Of a stretch of DNA of 64,000 bases, positions 9,103 to 17,326 are shown one piece after another. Location of the stretch: assembly GCF_002086455.1 (NCBI RefSeq), contig NZ_MVHC01000008.1, positions 1 to 64,000 of the forward strand. The letters are read 5' to 3'. Position 1 is the stretch's first letter. Each line of letters starts with the position of its first letter. The position numbers and the translations under genes are program-made. The notes below the pieces were generated by a model. It saw only the letters and a list, made by a program, of their open reading frames with translations. It was not told where the DNA came from and made no database searches. Source of the DNA: Mycolicibacter algericus DSM 45454. Its GTDB lineage: Bacteria > Actinomycetota > Actinomycetes > Mycobacteriales > Mycobacteriaceae.

Positions 9103-9979
9103 CTACGCCACCCTCCCTCCGGTGATCTGAGCAAGAACCTTCGCGTAGGCGTCGGCCTGGAATTGATCATCAGCGGCGTCAGCCGCCTCTTGTTCAGCAC
9201 GCTCAACCGGCGAGACGAACACCTGCGGCTGATACTCGTACCGAGTGCCGGCGTATCGAGACGCCCTGCTGAGCGCCGCCTCTTTATGGATCTCCTTGAG
9301 CATCTGCATCCACGTCGGCCAATCGCCGCCACTCACAGCACGCCGATACGGGCCGTTCTCCGATGAATGCTCCAGCAGGACAAGCAGTTTCCTGCTGGAC
9401 ATGCGGCCCTGATGCCAGTCGGCTATGTCGTGGCCGCGGTCAGATAGCTCAGCCTCAATCGCTGTCGGCTGCTGCCGCCACACCGCTATCGCGATCGGCA
9501 CTTTTGGAGTCGGCCTCACGCCACTTTCGGATCCGGCGGGCCTGCTTGGCGAACGCCACCGGTATCTCGTTGAACACCACACCGGCCTTGTCGGCGCGCT
9601 TGGCCTCGTCGAGGCCCCAGATCGCAATGGCTTGCTGCTCGGCGTCGGTCGCGAGCTCGCTCGGGTGAATCTGGCTCTTGACCAGTTTCTTGTTCTTGCG
9701 GAATGGGGTCAGGATGTCGCCGCGGCGGATCACTGTGCCGTCAGATGCCGTGATGTCGTCCTCACGGTCGTAGTCCTGGCGCTCGGCCAGCATGGCATCC
9801 CAGCGGCGTTGCTGGGCGTTGCTGAACAGGTCGCGGTGCGGCACCTCGAACGGTTCCCCGTTGGCGCCGTAGATGATGTCGCCGCGCAGCAGGCTGTCGT
9901 ACTCGTCGGCCTGCTCGCGGGCTTCCTCGGCGTGCGCGGTGTGCCGGTCGATGACCTCGGCGGGAATCTCGTTAGACAT
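9103..9979 (-). CDS. Tail assembly chaperone, frameshifted long form (gpGT)
   Basis: Fusion of residues 1-159 of the chaperone starting at 9979 to a second frame read from 9501 down to the stop at 9103-9105, 291 aa in all. The join needs a +1 (or -2) shift. At the run AAAA (mRNA bases 9505-9502) Lys-tRNA can slide from AAA to the overlapping AAA and continue with GTG at 9501. The second frame has no start or ribosome site of its own and carries a sensible C-terminal domain (DRGHDIADWHQGRMSSRKLL...). In other siphoviruses G and GT chaperone the tape measure, which follows immediately here. Confidence 0.8.
9455..9979 (-). CDS. Tail assembly chaperone, short form (gpG)
   Basis: 174 aa, acidic, from ATG at 9979. 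Made when the ribosome does not shift. It lies between the major tail protein and the tape measure, the fixed position of this chaperone in siphoviruses, and binds the tape measure before tube polymerisation. The sequence is rich in Asp, Glu, Arg and Lys and helical (IRKWREADSKSADRDSGV). Stop at 9455-9457 lies 48 bases beyond the slippery run. Confidence 0.85.
   Translation of the reverse strand: MSNEIPAEVIDRHTAHAEEAREQADEYDSLLRGDIIYGANGEPFEVPHRDLFSNAQQRRWDAMLAERQDYDREDDITASDGTVIRRGDILTPFRKNKKLVKSQIHPSELATDAEQQAIAIWGLDEAKRADKAGVVFNEIPVAFAKQARRIRKWREADSKSADRDSGVAAAADSD
9499..9508 (-). promoter_or_regulatory. Programmed frameshift site (TCC AAA A GTG)
   Basis: In mRNA sense the zero frame reads TCC AAA AGT GCC. 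Sliding one base forward on AAAA gives AAA then GTG CCG ATC, the frame of the chaperone C-terminal part. A -1 shift would enter the third frame, not this one, so the site is +1 or -2, which is less common than the -1 shift of most tail chaperones. Confidence 0.65.
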
Positions 9980-10043
9980 GGGCTGCTTGGTGTCCTCTCA
10001 GGGCTGTGGCGGCTGCGAAATGGGCTGTTGGGGGTTGGTGGCC

Positions 10044-10084
10044 GGAGCGGCGCGGGCCTCACAGCCCGACACCCGCGCCACTCC
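10044..10084 (-). terminator. Hairpin after the major tail gene
   Basis: Stem 10044-10056 pairs with 10072-10084 (13 bp, one mismatch) around a 15-base loop, between the major tail stop and the chaperone start. No U tract, as is common for mycobacterial hairpin terminators. It would let the major tail gene be expressed far above the downstream tail genes. Confidence 0.65.
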
Positions 10085-10097
10085 GGGGATCGTGTGA

Positions 10098-11147
10098 TCA
10101 GGCCGGAGTGATCTCCAGGCCAGTTCCGCCGACGAGGCCGCTGCCGTTGCCGGTCAGCGGACCGCCGGGAGTGATGACAGTGAACGGCCCGCCGTTGGAT
10201 CCGGTGACGGTCCAGTCGCTGGCCTTGTAGCCGTCATCCAGCGCAACCAGGGCGCTCTTGACGCCCATAGCCGTCGGCGTGCTGGCGCTCGCGCTGATGG
10301 CATCAGTGGTCTCGCCACCGAACGTCAGGACGAAATCGCCGCCGGTCGCGCCACCGAGGTCAACGATGTATTCGTTGGTCTCCGGGGTGCTGGCCAGTGA
10401 CTCCCACAGCGGCCCACCGATCCACGTGCCACCGAGCGACGGCTGATAGACACCGTCCTGCATCGCCATGAACGACGGGTCCGGAAGCGGCTTGAACTCC
10501 AACTCGGGAGCCTCACCATCGGTCGCGCTGAACGCCGACTCGCCCATGTTCGACCGCCGCGCCAACGGATAGCCGTCAACGCACACCAGCTCCTTGCCGT
10601 TGAGCTTGCGCACGATCACCAGCAGGAACTGGCGGTCAACCTGCCCACCGCCGAGCGGCTTCGCGTAGAACGCATCCGCGCGGCCCTCCTGACCCACAAT
10701 CGGCGCACCGTTGGGCAACGACAGCGGCAGTTCATGCCGCAGACGACGCACCACATCCGACGCCGAATCCGACGGCGTGAACTTGAACGTCTCCTCCAGC
10801 TTGGTGATGGTCGTGTCGTACGGGTAGATGTCCTGCTCGGTCTCGTAGTCGTCGGTCTCGATCGTTGCCGTCTTCCGCGGCCCATCACCCTTGTGCACCG
10901 GGCCGACCAGCCGGAAGCCCTCATTGTCTCCAGCTGAGTCGATCAGCAGGTCTGAGCGCAACTGCCCATCCTCGGCGAGTGGGGAGAAGTTCACGCTGCC
11001 GTTCGGGTTGTGCGGCGACATGTTGGTGGCGGGGCCACGGGCGTCCCGGACCATGACCGCGATCAGGCGACCACGGATCAGTAGGGCCGGGTTGGGGCGG
11101 TGGAACTGGCCGACGTCAAAAGAGACTCCGGTTGAGGGTCGCGCCAT
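10098..11147 (-). CDS. Major tail protein
   Basis: 349 aa. Position between the tail terminator and the frameshifted chaperones identifies the tail tube subunit. The N-terminal 240 residues form the tube fold (GQFHRPNPALLIRGRLIAVM at the start, PRKTATIETDDYETEQDIYP in the middle). The C-terminal about 100 residues are Gly/Ser/Thr-rich with strand patterns (GDFVLTFGGETTDAISA) and look like an added Ig-like surface domain. A ribosome site (AAAGGA) lies upstream of the ATG, and a strong hairpin follows the stop, consistent with high expression. Confidence 0.85.
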   Translation of the reverse strand: MARPSTGVSFDVGQFHRPNPALLIRGRLIAVMVRDARGPATNMSPHNPNGSVNFSPLAEDGQLRSDLLIDSAGDNEGFRLVGPVHKGDGPRKTATIETDDYETEQDIYPYDTTITKLEETFKFTPSDSASDVVRRLRHELPLSLPNGAPIVGQEGRADAFYAKPLGGGQVDRQFLLVIVRKLNGKELVCVDGYPLARRSNMGESAFSATDGEAPELEFKPLPDPSFMAMQDGVYQPSLGGTWIGGPLWESLASTPETNEYIVDLGGATGGDFVLTFGGETTDAISASASTPTAMGVKSALVALDDGYKASDWTVTGSNGGPFTVITPGGPLTGNGSGLVGGTGLEITPA

Positions 11148-11236
11148 GGTGACGGTTTCCTTTCATGGTGAATGAACCGACGAGCCGCCGGCGGTGAGGT
11201 GCTGCGAGTTGGGCTGTGGAAACAGACGTGCCTGAA

Positions 11237-11653
11237 TCAGGCGGTGGCGTAGGACAATCCGAGCTGGTAGCGGGCCACGAGCCGCTCGACAAGCTCGTTC
11301 TTGTAGGGCATCGGGATCGGCTTCTGCAACGTCAGGAAGTAGTCCGCATTGGCGATACGCCCGTCGGACATGATCACGTCGGGCTGCTTGCGTCCCAGCA
11401 ACTTCATGCGCCGATCCACCTGGCGCGCAATCAACTTCGCTGCCTGCACACCCTCGGCGAGAATGTCGACCTGGACAACCGGCTCATCCAGGCACTCGTC
11501 AGGGTCATCGCCGCCAGCAACGCGCTGCACCGCAGCAAACGGGAATTCGTCCGCGGAATCGCGGATTGTCCCGGCCCGTAGTAGCGGGGCCAGCCAGCAG
11601 ATGACGAAGTCGGTTTCGTCGGGCGCTTCTTCATCGAGCAGCTCGACGGTCAT
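11237..11653 (-). CDS. Tail terminator / completion protein
   Basis: 138 aa, last connector gene before the major tail protein. The sequence (ETDFVICWLAPLLRAG, then VQVDILAEGVQAAKLIARQV, ending in YFLTLQKPIPMPYKNE) has the alpha/beta pattern of tail terminator proteins that cap the tail tube and join it to the head. Its ATG overlaps the stop of the gp10-like gene by four bases. Function assigned from order and pattern only. Confidence 0.6.
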   Translation of the reverse strand: MTVELLDEEAPDETDFVICWLAPLLRAGTIRDSADEFPFAAVQRVAGGDDPDECLDEPVVQVDILAEGVQAAKLIARQVDRRMKLLGRKQPDVIMSDGRIANADYFLTLQKPIPMPYKNELVERLVARYQLGLSYATA

Positions 11654-12036
11654 TCGACGTCGACGCCCTTGAGGGTTCCGCCGAACTTGTTCGCCGTCTT
11701 CTCACCGACAGCGAAGGCCGGTGTCGGCGTGTTCTCGCCGAGCTCCACCCCGGCCCGCGGCACGTAGCGTTCCCCGCCCTTGCTGTCAGGGCCGGTGCCG
11801 TACTCGATCAGGTGGGCGCGGCGACTGCGGTTGACGACCCGCGTGCGGCCCTTCTTGGTCTCGACCTTCCACTTCGCGGCGTAACTGCCGGTATCCACCG
11901 GAGAGATCGACTTGGCATACTCGACCATCTGCTGGGCCACGCGCTTCTTCTCGGCCTGCACCTCAGCAGACGAGCGGATCGCCTCAGCCAGTTCTGCATC
12001 GGAAACGCCGAGTCGGGCAAGGGGGTTCGATGCCAT
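11650..12036 (-). CDS. Head-tail connector, HK97 gp10-like
   Basis: 128 aa. Hallmarks of the HK97 gp10 family are visible: SPVDTGSYAAKWKVE near residue 45, followed by a basic strand and RRAHLIEYGTGP near residue 75. In HK97-type phages this protein joins the neck or tail end. It lies between the stopper-like and tail terminator genes, and its stop overlaps the next start. Confidence 0.75.
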   Translation of the reverse strand: MASNPLARLGVSDAELAEAIRSSAEVQAEKKRVAQQMVEYAKSISPVDTGSYAAKWKVETKKGRTRVVNRSRRAHLIEYGTGPDSKGGERYVPRAGVELGENTPTPAFAVGEKTANKFGGTLKGVDVE

Positions 12037-12384
12037 CTAGCCCTCCTGCAGCTTCCCGATGATCGTCACGTGGTCCACGGTCCCGTCGGTGTCGTACTTC
12101 GGCATCGCCGCACCCTCGACCAGGTAGGTCACCCCGTCTGCCACAAACTCGTCGGGAGCGTTCATCGCCAACGCGGCGGCGGCCGGCGGCGCGGTGAGTT
12201 TCCACATGCCGGTTTCGACGTGGGTGGAATCGCTCTCTGTGGCCGACATCGGCCGCAGGTGGCATCCCCGCACCGGAGGGAACGGCGAGCGCGGGCGGTC
12301 CTTCCTGTCAGTCACGCCGAGATAGCCAGGCTGGTCGGCCTTGCCGACCTTCACGAACGTGACCGTGCGGTTCCCGAGGCTCAT
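12037..12384 (-). CDS. Head-tail stopper-like protein
   Basis: 115 aa. Start ATG at 12384 is preferred because it overlaps the upstream stop (ATGA); longer in-frame starts lie inside the upstream gene. Rich in beta strands (GNRTVTFVKVGKADQPGY; FVADGVTYLVEGAAMPKYD), as expected for the small barrel stopper between adaptor and tail terminator. Assignment rests on position. Confidence 0.6.
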   Translation of the reverse strand: MSLGNRTVTFVKVGKADQPGYLGVTDRKDRPRSPFPPVRGCHLRPMSATESDSTHVETGMWKLTAPPAAAALAMNAPDEFVADGVTYLVEGAAMPKYDTDGTVDHVTIIGKLQEG

Positions 12385-12998
12385 GGCGACGGGATGATCT
12401 GGAACGGAGCAAAGATGGCGGCGAGGCGCTGGTGATTGCTGATCAGCGACACGCCAAGCGTCAGACCGGCAGCCCCGCCCGACGTGGCCGACCATGAGCG
12501 TTCGACATCATCGACACGCTTGCCGATCATGTCCGCGCTCTCCCGCTTCGGGTCGGTGAGCTCACGCGACATCAGGTCGACCAGGCGCATCACACCCAGC
12601 CGGAAGTCGGCCGCCTGATCGTCGGTGTAGCCGTGCGTCACGACTGCCCTGACCGCGCCGAGCCCCGATGACCAGCGCATCCGGTTGCGCTTGGCGACCG
12701 TGCCCCAGGACCGTGAGAAACGCAGCTCGTCAGGGCCATAGACCTGGCCGTCGTCGTCAATCTCCTTGACAGACAGCAGGCGCATGGTCGGCAGGGACAG
12801 CACACGCGCCCCTGGGCCGTCAACCTCGAGCTCGTCGTCGACCCGCACGGGGCTGACGTGCCAGCCGCACCACCGACGAGCCGACACCAGCGCGGCAGCA
12901 AGAAGCTGCTCGGTCGACTCATCGTCCTTGAGCCGGCCGCGCGTGTAGGTCTCGATGTCGAAGGCGGTCAGCTCGGCATGACTACTAGGGGCTGTCAT
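12381..12998 (-). CDS. Head-tail adaptor (gp6-like)
   Basis: 205 aa. An N-terminal helical part (AELTAFDIETYTRGRLKDDE, ALVSARRWCGWHVSPV) and a later helix typical of gp6/gp15-type adaptors (DDQAADFRLGVMRLVDLMSR) suggest the ring that binds the portal after DNA packaging. It sits right after the capsid block and overlaps the preceding small gene by 14 bases and the following gene by four. Confidence 0.65.
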   Translation of the reverse strand: MTAPSSHAELTAFDIETYTRGRLKDDESTEQLLAAALVSARRWCGWHVSPVRVDDELEVDGPGARVLSLPTMRLLSVKEIDDDGQVYGPDELRFSRSWGTVAKRNRMRWSSGLGAVRAVVTHGYTDDQAADFRLGVMRLVDLMSRELTDPKRESADMIGKRVDDVERSWSATSGGAAGLTLGVSLISNHQRLAAIFAPFQIIPSP

Positions 12999-13290
12999 CG
13001 CCTTCGGCGCCCGCCTCGCCGGCGCCGCCGCCGCCGAGGAGTGTCATCTCGGGGGCGTCCTGCTGCTCACTGGCGTTCTTCTCGACGGGCCGCCCTGCGG
13101 CCCCTCGCCGTTCATTGCGTGACCGGCGGCGGTCAGTGCTGGCGGTCTCGCCGCCAGGTGTCGACGGCTCGGCGACCGCGACGAAGTGGTCGGCGTGGGT
13201 GGCCAGGATCGGGTCGCCGTCTTCGATCAGCGCTCCGCCCGCGATCACGCGGTCCCGGTAGGTGAACCCGCCTACGCATCGGTGCTGCAT
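12985..13290 (-). CDS. Small hypothetical capsid-associated protein
   Basis: 101 aa. ATG at 13290 chosen for a good ribosome site (GGAGG, six bases upstream). The first 45 residues are structured (FTYRDRVIAGGALIEDGDPI), the rest is low-complexity Gly/Glu/Ser/Arg sequence likely to be disordered. Small genes between capsid and adaptor often encode capsid decoration or connector accessory proteins, but no family is recognised. Confidence 0.6.
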   Translation of the reverse strand: MQHRCVGGFTYRDRVIAGGALIEDGDPILATHADHFVAVAEPSTPGGETASTDRRRSRNERRGAAGRPVEKNASEQQDAPEMTLLGGGGAGEAGAEGDDSP

Positions 13291-13325
13291 GGTGCCTCCA
13301 AGGGGTTGGGGGTGCGGTGGCGTAG

Positions 13326-13362
13326 CGGTGGCGGGGCGCCCGTTCAGGGCGGCCCCGCCACC
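13326..13362 (-). terminator. Hairpin after the major capsid gene
   Basis: A long GC-rich stem (GGTGGCGGGGC against GCCCCGCCACC, continued by GCCC/GGGC around the loop GTTCA) lies just beyond the capsid stop codon. It probably ends part of the transcription so that capsid is made in excess. Confidence 0.6.
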
Positions 13363-13370
13363 GGCCAGTG

Positions 13371-14828
13371 CTACGCGTCCTGGATCTGCAGCAGGCGGAA
13401 CGCGGCCGGGTTGACCACATCCGCACCCACCCGGAAGTGGGTCAGCCATCCGCGCTTGCCGGTCGGTCGACCGTTGGCGCCGAACAGGTTCGGGATGTAC
13501 TCGATGGTGGTCCCGATCCGGTCAGCGATGACGTAGTTGGAGAAGTCACCGAACACCAACACGTTGGCGCTGTCGACCACCGTCGAGGCCATGGCCTCCG
13601 CTACGTAGTTCGGCCGACCCAACAGGTCGCGCTTGCGCGCCTCGTCCAGGTGACCCCACAGGGCAGCACCGCCGGCAGTGTCGAACTGCCGCAGCTTGTT
13701 GTAGATCGCCCGGTGCGCCAGCCAGGAACCGTTCGCCGCCCAACGCGCGGGCAGCGACTCGTCCAGCTTGTACACGTCGGCCAGCGCCAGGGTCGACGCA
13801 GCGGCGGTTTCCACCACCGACGTGCCCACGTCAGCCAAGGCGGTGATGACACCCTTGGGCTGGCCACTGCCCGACCCGGTGACGAACGCCACCGACTCCA
13901 TCCGGTCCTTCTCGAAGGCCATCATGGTGGCGAGCTCCTGCGCCAAGTTGCTGGCATCCTGCACCGCCTCAAACGAGGCTTCCACGAACACCTGACCCTT
14001 GCCGGCGGTGATCGTCGGCTGCGCCAGAGTCGGCGAGTCATCCGACACCTCGGTGGCCTCGGCATCCCACGAACCGGTCACGCCGGCCGACGACACGCCA
14101 TGCCACGTGCCGCTGACCGACTGCACCACCCGCGAGATCTGACGCACCTGGTTGAAGCTACCCGCGGCGGTCAGGATGACAGCCGGGTCGAGCTGGAAGG
14201 GCACCAGATAGCCACCAGCCGAACCGGTGCCGATCGCCATGCTGCGCTGCAAGGCATCCTGCTCTTCACGACTCAGCGCAGCAACCTGACCGTTGTGCCG
14301 CACGATCTTAGCGAACGCACGACTGTAGTCGGGGCTGGTGGTCGCCAGCACCATCTCGGCGGTCCGCATCGACTCGTCGTTGCCGACCAGCTGGGCCGAC
14401 ACCTCACGCACCTTGTCGTCAGCGAACGACATGCGCTCGACCGCATCCTCAGCACGGTGCCGCATCTCCACCTCAGCGCCGGGCTGCCCGAACCGCACCG
14501 TGGAGGTGTCCCACGGATTCCGGAACTTGCCACCCAGACTCGGCGCCGACGGGCCGCCGGCACGTTCGGTGTCAACCACGCGGGGCGCGGCGGTGCCCCG
14601 CTCGACGGAGACGGGATCGTTGGTGATCGCCGACCGGATCTCAGCCAGCGCGGCATCGTGTTCCAGGTCCAGGCGGTGCTTGTGCACCTCGCGGAACTCG
14701 TCGAGCAGGACGGTCACCTGCTTGGTGTCCTCGGGGGTCTTGTCCGCCTTGGCCTTGAGGCGTTCCAGCTCATCCTGGATGTCGCGCTCACGGTTGACGG
14801 CCTGCTTGTGGGTCAATTCGACAGCCAC
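13371..14828 (-). CDS. Major capsid protein (HK97 fold)
   Basis: 485 aa. An N-terminal coiled-coil of about 110 residues (RDIQDELERLKAKADKTPED) is the delta/scaffold domain removed by the protease. From about residue 190 the HK97 fold is clear: IGTGSAGGYLVPFQLDPAVI, the N-arm and E-loop region, AAGSFNQVRQISRVV, and the later FVTGSGSGQPKGVITAL. It follows the prohead protease by two bases and starts with GTG behind an AAAGGA ribosome site. Forms the icosahedral shell. Confidence 0.92.
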   Translation of the reverse strand: MAVELTHKQAVNRERDIQDELERLKAKADKTPEDTKQVTVLLDEFREVHKHRLDLEHDAALAEIRSAITNDPVSVERGTAAPRVVDTERAGGPSAPSLGGKFRNPWDTSTVRFGQPGAEVEMRHRAEDAVERMSFADDKVREVSAQLVGNDESMRTAEMVLATTSPDYSRAFAKIVRHNGQVAALSREEQDALQRSMAIGTGSAGGYLVPFQLDPAVILTAAGSFNQVRQISRVVQSVSGTWHGVSSAGVTGSWDAEATEVSDDSPTLAQPTITAGKGQVFVEASFEAVQDASNLAQELATMMAFEKDRMESVAFVTGSGSGQPKGVITALADVGTSVVETAAASTLALADVYKLDESLPARWAANGSWLAHRAIYNKLRQFDTAGGAALWGHLDEARKRDLLGRPNYVAEAMASTVVDSANVLVFGDFSNYVIADRIGTTIEYIPNLFGANGRPTGKRGWLTHFRVGADVVNPAAFRLLQIQDA

Positions 14829-14830
14829 GA

Positions 14831-15760
14831 TCAGATTCCTTTCATGGGAGGTGTTGAGTCCCGCAGGTTGGCGACCTCAGCCAAGGCATCGGCGAACAGC
14901 CGTTCTTCTTCGGCTGCGCGCGCGGCGTCCACGTCGTCGGTCGGTGCGGGATGTTCTTCGGGGGTTTCCGACTCGTGCCCGTCATCCTCAGTGGTGCCGG
15001 GCGGCGTGCCGGTGTCATCCTCCGAGTGCTCAACGCCCACGTCAGTGGTGTCTTGCGGCTCGTCGTCAGACGAATCGCCCTGCTGGGCGATCTGCTCCGA
15101 TCGGAGCAGAAGTTCAGCGAGCAGGCGGCGCTGCTCGGGCTCATCAAGCCGGGCCGGGTCGATCGTCACCGGCTCAGCACTGCGGACCCCGGCAGTGGTG
15201 TCGGTGTACGCCGGCCACACCACCGGGCCAACCTCGGTGAGCTTGGCCTCCAGAATGGTTCGTAGCAGCGGCTCGTCGTCACCGCGCCGGCCATTCCACA
15301 GTCGCTCGTCGACCTCATCGGCAGGAACCACGCTCCCGGTGGCGTCACGCCACTCCTCACGCACCACAGAGAACCGGATCGACATGCCATTGATGGCACC
15401 GGTCGACAGGGCCTCCTGGATGAAGTCGATGAACAGGTGTTGCCCCAGCCGCGCCTGAACATCGAGGCCGCGCTCGTCCTCGGCAATGCTGGTGATCACA
15501 CCGATGGGCACCGACCCGATCAGGGGGTGGCGGCCGTGGTCGAACTGAAACTTGGGCGTGTTCTCACGGATCGTCTTGCGGAACGCGCTCGGGGCGAACT
15601 GCTCATCGAACCGGCCCTCCCAGGAGTCGATCCGCGTCGGCGAATTGAACACCGCGCCGTACCCGCGGAACGTCCGACCGTCACCGTTGATATCGCCATC
15701 AGCGCGCTCGAACTCCACGAACCGGCACAGATCAGACCGTGCGTGCTTCTTACTGCTCAT
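14831..15760 (-). CDS. Prohead protease (S78 type)
   Basis: 309 aa. The N-terminal 190 residues match HK97 prohead proteases: GYGAVFNSPTRIDSWEGRF, catalytic His75 in FQFDHGRHPLIG and nucleophile Ser127 in GAINGMSIRFSV. The remaining 110 residues are highly acidic and disordered (Asp/Glu/Thr/Pro), possibly a scaffold or linker segment. It processes the capsid N-terminus during head maturation. Its start overlaps the portal stop by one base. Confidence 0.9.
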   Translation of the reverse strand: MSSKKHARSDLCRFVEFERADGDINGDGRTFRGYGAVFNSPTRIDSWEGRFDEQFAPSAFRKTIRENTPKFQFDHGRHPLIGSVPIGVITSIAEDERGLDVQARLGQHLFIDFIQEALSTGAINGMSIRFSVVREEWRDATGSVVPADEVDERLWNGRRGDDEPLLRTILEAKLTEVGPVVWPAYTDTTAGVRSAEPVTIDPARLDEPEQRRLLAELLLRSEQIAQQGDSSDDEPQDTTDVGVEHSEDDTGTPPGTTEDDGHESETPEEHPAPTDDVDAARAAEEERLFADALAEVANLRDSTPPMKGI

Positions 15761-17133
15761 CAGGTATTCCCTTCCGGTGAGCCGTCTTGGGCGCCGGGCT
15801 TCTGCAGCTGCACGCTCATCAATCCGGAGTGATTCAGCAGCCGGAAGTCGTTGGCCTCCACGGCAGCAACCACCGACCCCGGCTCATACCCGGCGGTGAT
15901 CAACGTGTTGATCGTCTCGGCGCGCGTCTTCTGAATGTCCGCGGCGTCCTTCTCGTCCTCCCGCAGGAACGGAACACCGGACGCGTCGTACCACAACCGC
16001 ACATCAGGGCTCGGCGGGCTCATGATCAGCTCGAGCGACCCGGCCATGTTCTGCCACAACGGATGCGCGGTACCGTCCGCGAGACGGCGCCGGGCCTGGC
16101 CATAGTTGCTGTACGTCGCCGAATCCAGACCCTTACTGAGCCCGACGATCACCGGAGGCACCCCTGCCGCCGCGGCGATACGCACCTCGCCACCGGCGCG
16201 CACATTGTCGAAATCCATGTCCTTGAAGTTCGACCCGGCCACCGTGAGATCCGCCCCCGGATACAGGTGCAGCGTCTTGCCGGCGTTCTCGGCGCCAGCA
16301 TGCCCGGCCTCAAGCTCTTTGGCCCACTTGATGATCGCGTCACGGTCGGCTGCAGGCGAGTGCTTGATGATGATGTTCGGGGTCGCGCCGTTGGTGAGGT
16401 AGTTGCGCTGGTGTTGCGTCATCGCCTGGTCGGCAGCGATCTCCCGAAGCACCGGAGTCAGCCACGACATGCCCGTGAACTCAGCCAGCGGATCCGGGAT
16501 CGGGGCGAAGTGCGCGACCTGACTGGCCCGGAACGCTACCGGTTCACCCTGCCCAACTCCGCGCTCCCAGTACAGGTAGCCGATCTTGTGGTAGCTGACC
16601 TGGCCGCCGGCCATCATGCGCGGCTTACCGACGATCTGCACCCAGTCAGGCCGCAGCCGCACCAGCGACGCGCCGAGCATGTCATCGGACGGCCGGCCAC
16701 CACCCGGGCCTTCACGCACCCAGTACGAATTACCCGCCAGGTCCGCGTCCTGAATCATCCGCGACAGCAAGTCTTGGGTCGTTCCACCTACCCACGGCCG
16801 CTCAAGCAATCCGAGGTCCAGGTTGCCGAACGTGTCCGACGGCGAGCCATCACGTAGGCGCTGCCACTGGAACCGCACCGACGAGAACACCAGTTGCCGA
16901 ACCGCCATGCAGGCGAACACCACGCCGTTGGACGCGAACGCGCCGCGGGTGAACGCCTCCAGCGTGTTGGCCGGCAGCTCAACCTGCTGCTGGGTCAGCG
17001 TCTGCTGCAGCCCGTACGGCTGGTAGCCGAAGCCCGCGTTGAACTGGTTGAGCTGATGCGCGTAGTCATCGATGCTCATGTCCCGCGCAGTGCCGGCCAC
17101 CCGCCCGCCCGCGAGCTGGTCAATCAGCCTCAC
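15760..17133 (-). CDS. Portal protein (HK97 type)
   Basis: 457 aa. Typical portal features: VVFACMAVRQLVFSSVRFQW near residue 75, LAGNSYWVREG near 135, SWLTPVLREIAADQAMTQHQ near 220 followed by NGATPNIIIKH, and a helical C-terminal crown with VEANDFRLLNHSG. Forms the dodecameric DNA channel at one vertex, docking terminase and later the adaptor. It sits between terminase and protease in the standard order and overlaps the small membrane protein gene by four bases. Confidence 0.9.
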   Translation of the reverse strand: MRLIDQLAGGRVAGTARDMSIDDYAHQLNQFNAGFGYQPYGLQQTLTQQQVELPANTLEAFTRGAFASNGVVFACMAVRQLVFSSVRFQWQRLRDGSPSDTFGNLDLGLLERPWVGGTTQDLLSRMIQDADLAGNSYWVREGPGGGRPSDDMLGASLVRLRPDWVQIVGKPRMMAGGQVSYHKIGYLYWERGVGQGEPVAFRASQVAHFAPIPDPLAEFTGMSWLTPVLREIAADQAMTQHQRNYLTNGATPNIIIKHSPAADRDAIIKWAKELEAGHAGAENAGKTLHLYPGADLTVAGSNFKDMDFDNVRAGGEVRIAAAAGVPPVIVGLSKGLDSATYSNYGQARRRLADGTAHPLWQNMAGSLELIMSPPSPDVRLWYDASGVPFLREDEKDAADIQKTRAETINTLITAGYEPGSVVAAVEANDFRLLNHSGLMSVQLQKPGAQDGSPEGNT

Positions 17134-17318
17134 GACGGGGCGCCGACCTCACGCAACAGCACCCATGCAGCACCGACAGTCGAGCCGCCCAGCAGGCCAC
17201 CAGCGGCCACCAACGCCCAACCAGCACCGGCCAGAACAGCAACACCAGCCACCACCAGGCCGATCGACAACGCAACCAGCGCAATGGCCACAACAACCAC
17301 AATCCGCGTCGGGTCCAT
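17130..17318 (-). CDS. Small two-helix membrane protein
   Basis: 62 aa from ATG at 17318, preferred because GAGGAG sits five bases upstream; a longer start at 17348 would overlap terminase. Two hydrophobic helices (VVVVAIALVALSIGLVVAG and a Gly/Ala-rich second helix) fill nearly the whole protein. Its place between terminase and portal is odd for a membrane protein. Possible roles are holin-like or superinfection exclusion; none can be shown. Confidence 0.6.
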   Translation of the reverse strand: MDPTRIVVVVAIALVALSIGLVVAGVAVLAGAGWALVAAGGLLGGSTVGAAWVLLREVGAPS

Positions 17319-17326
17319 CACACTCC

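Noticed and set aside
13368..15458. 696-codon plus-strand frame
   Set aside because: Antisense of capsid and protease genes; no domain pattern.
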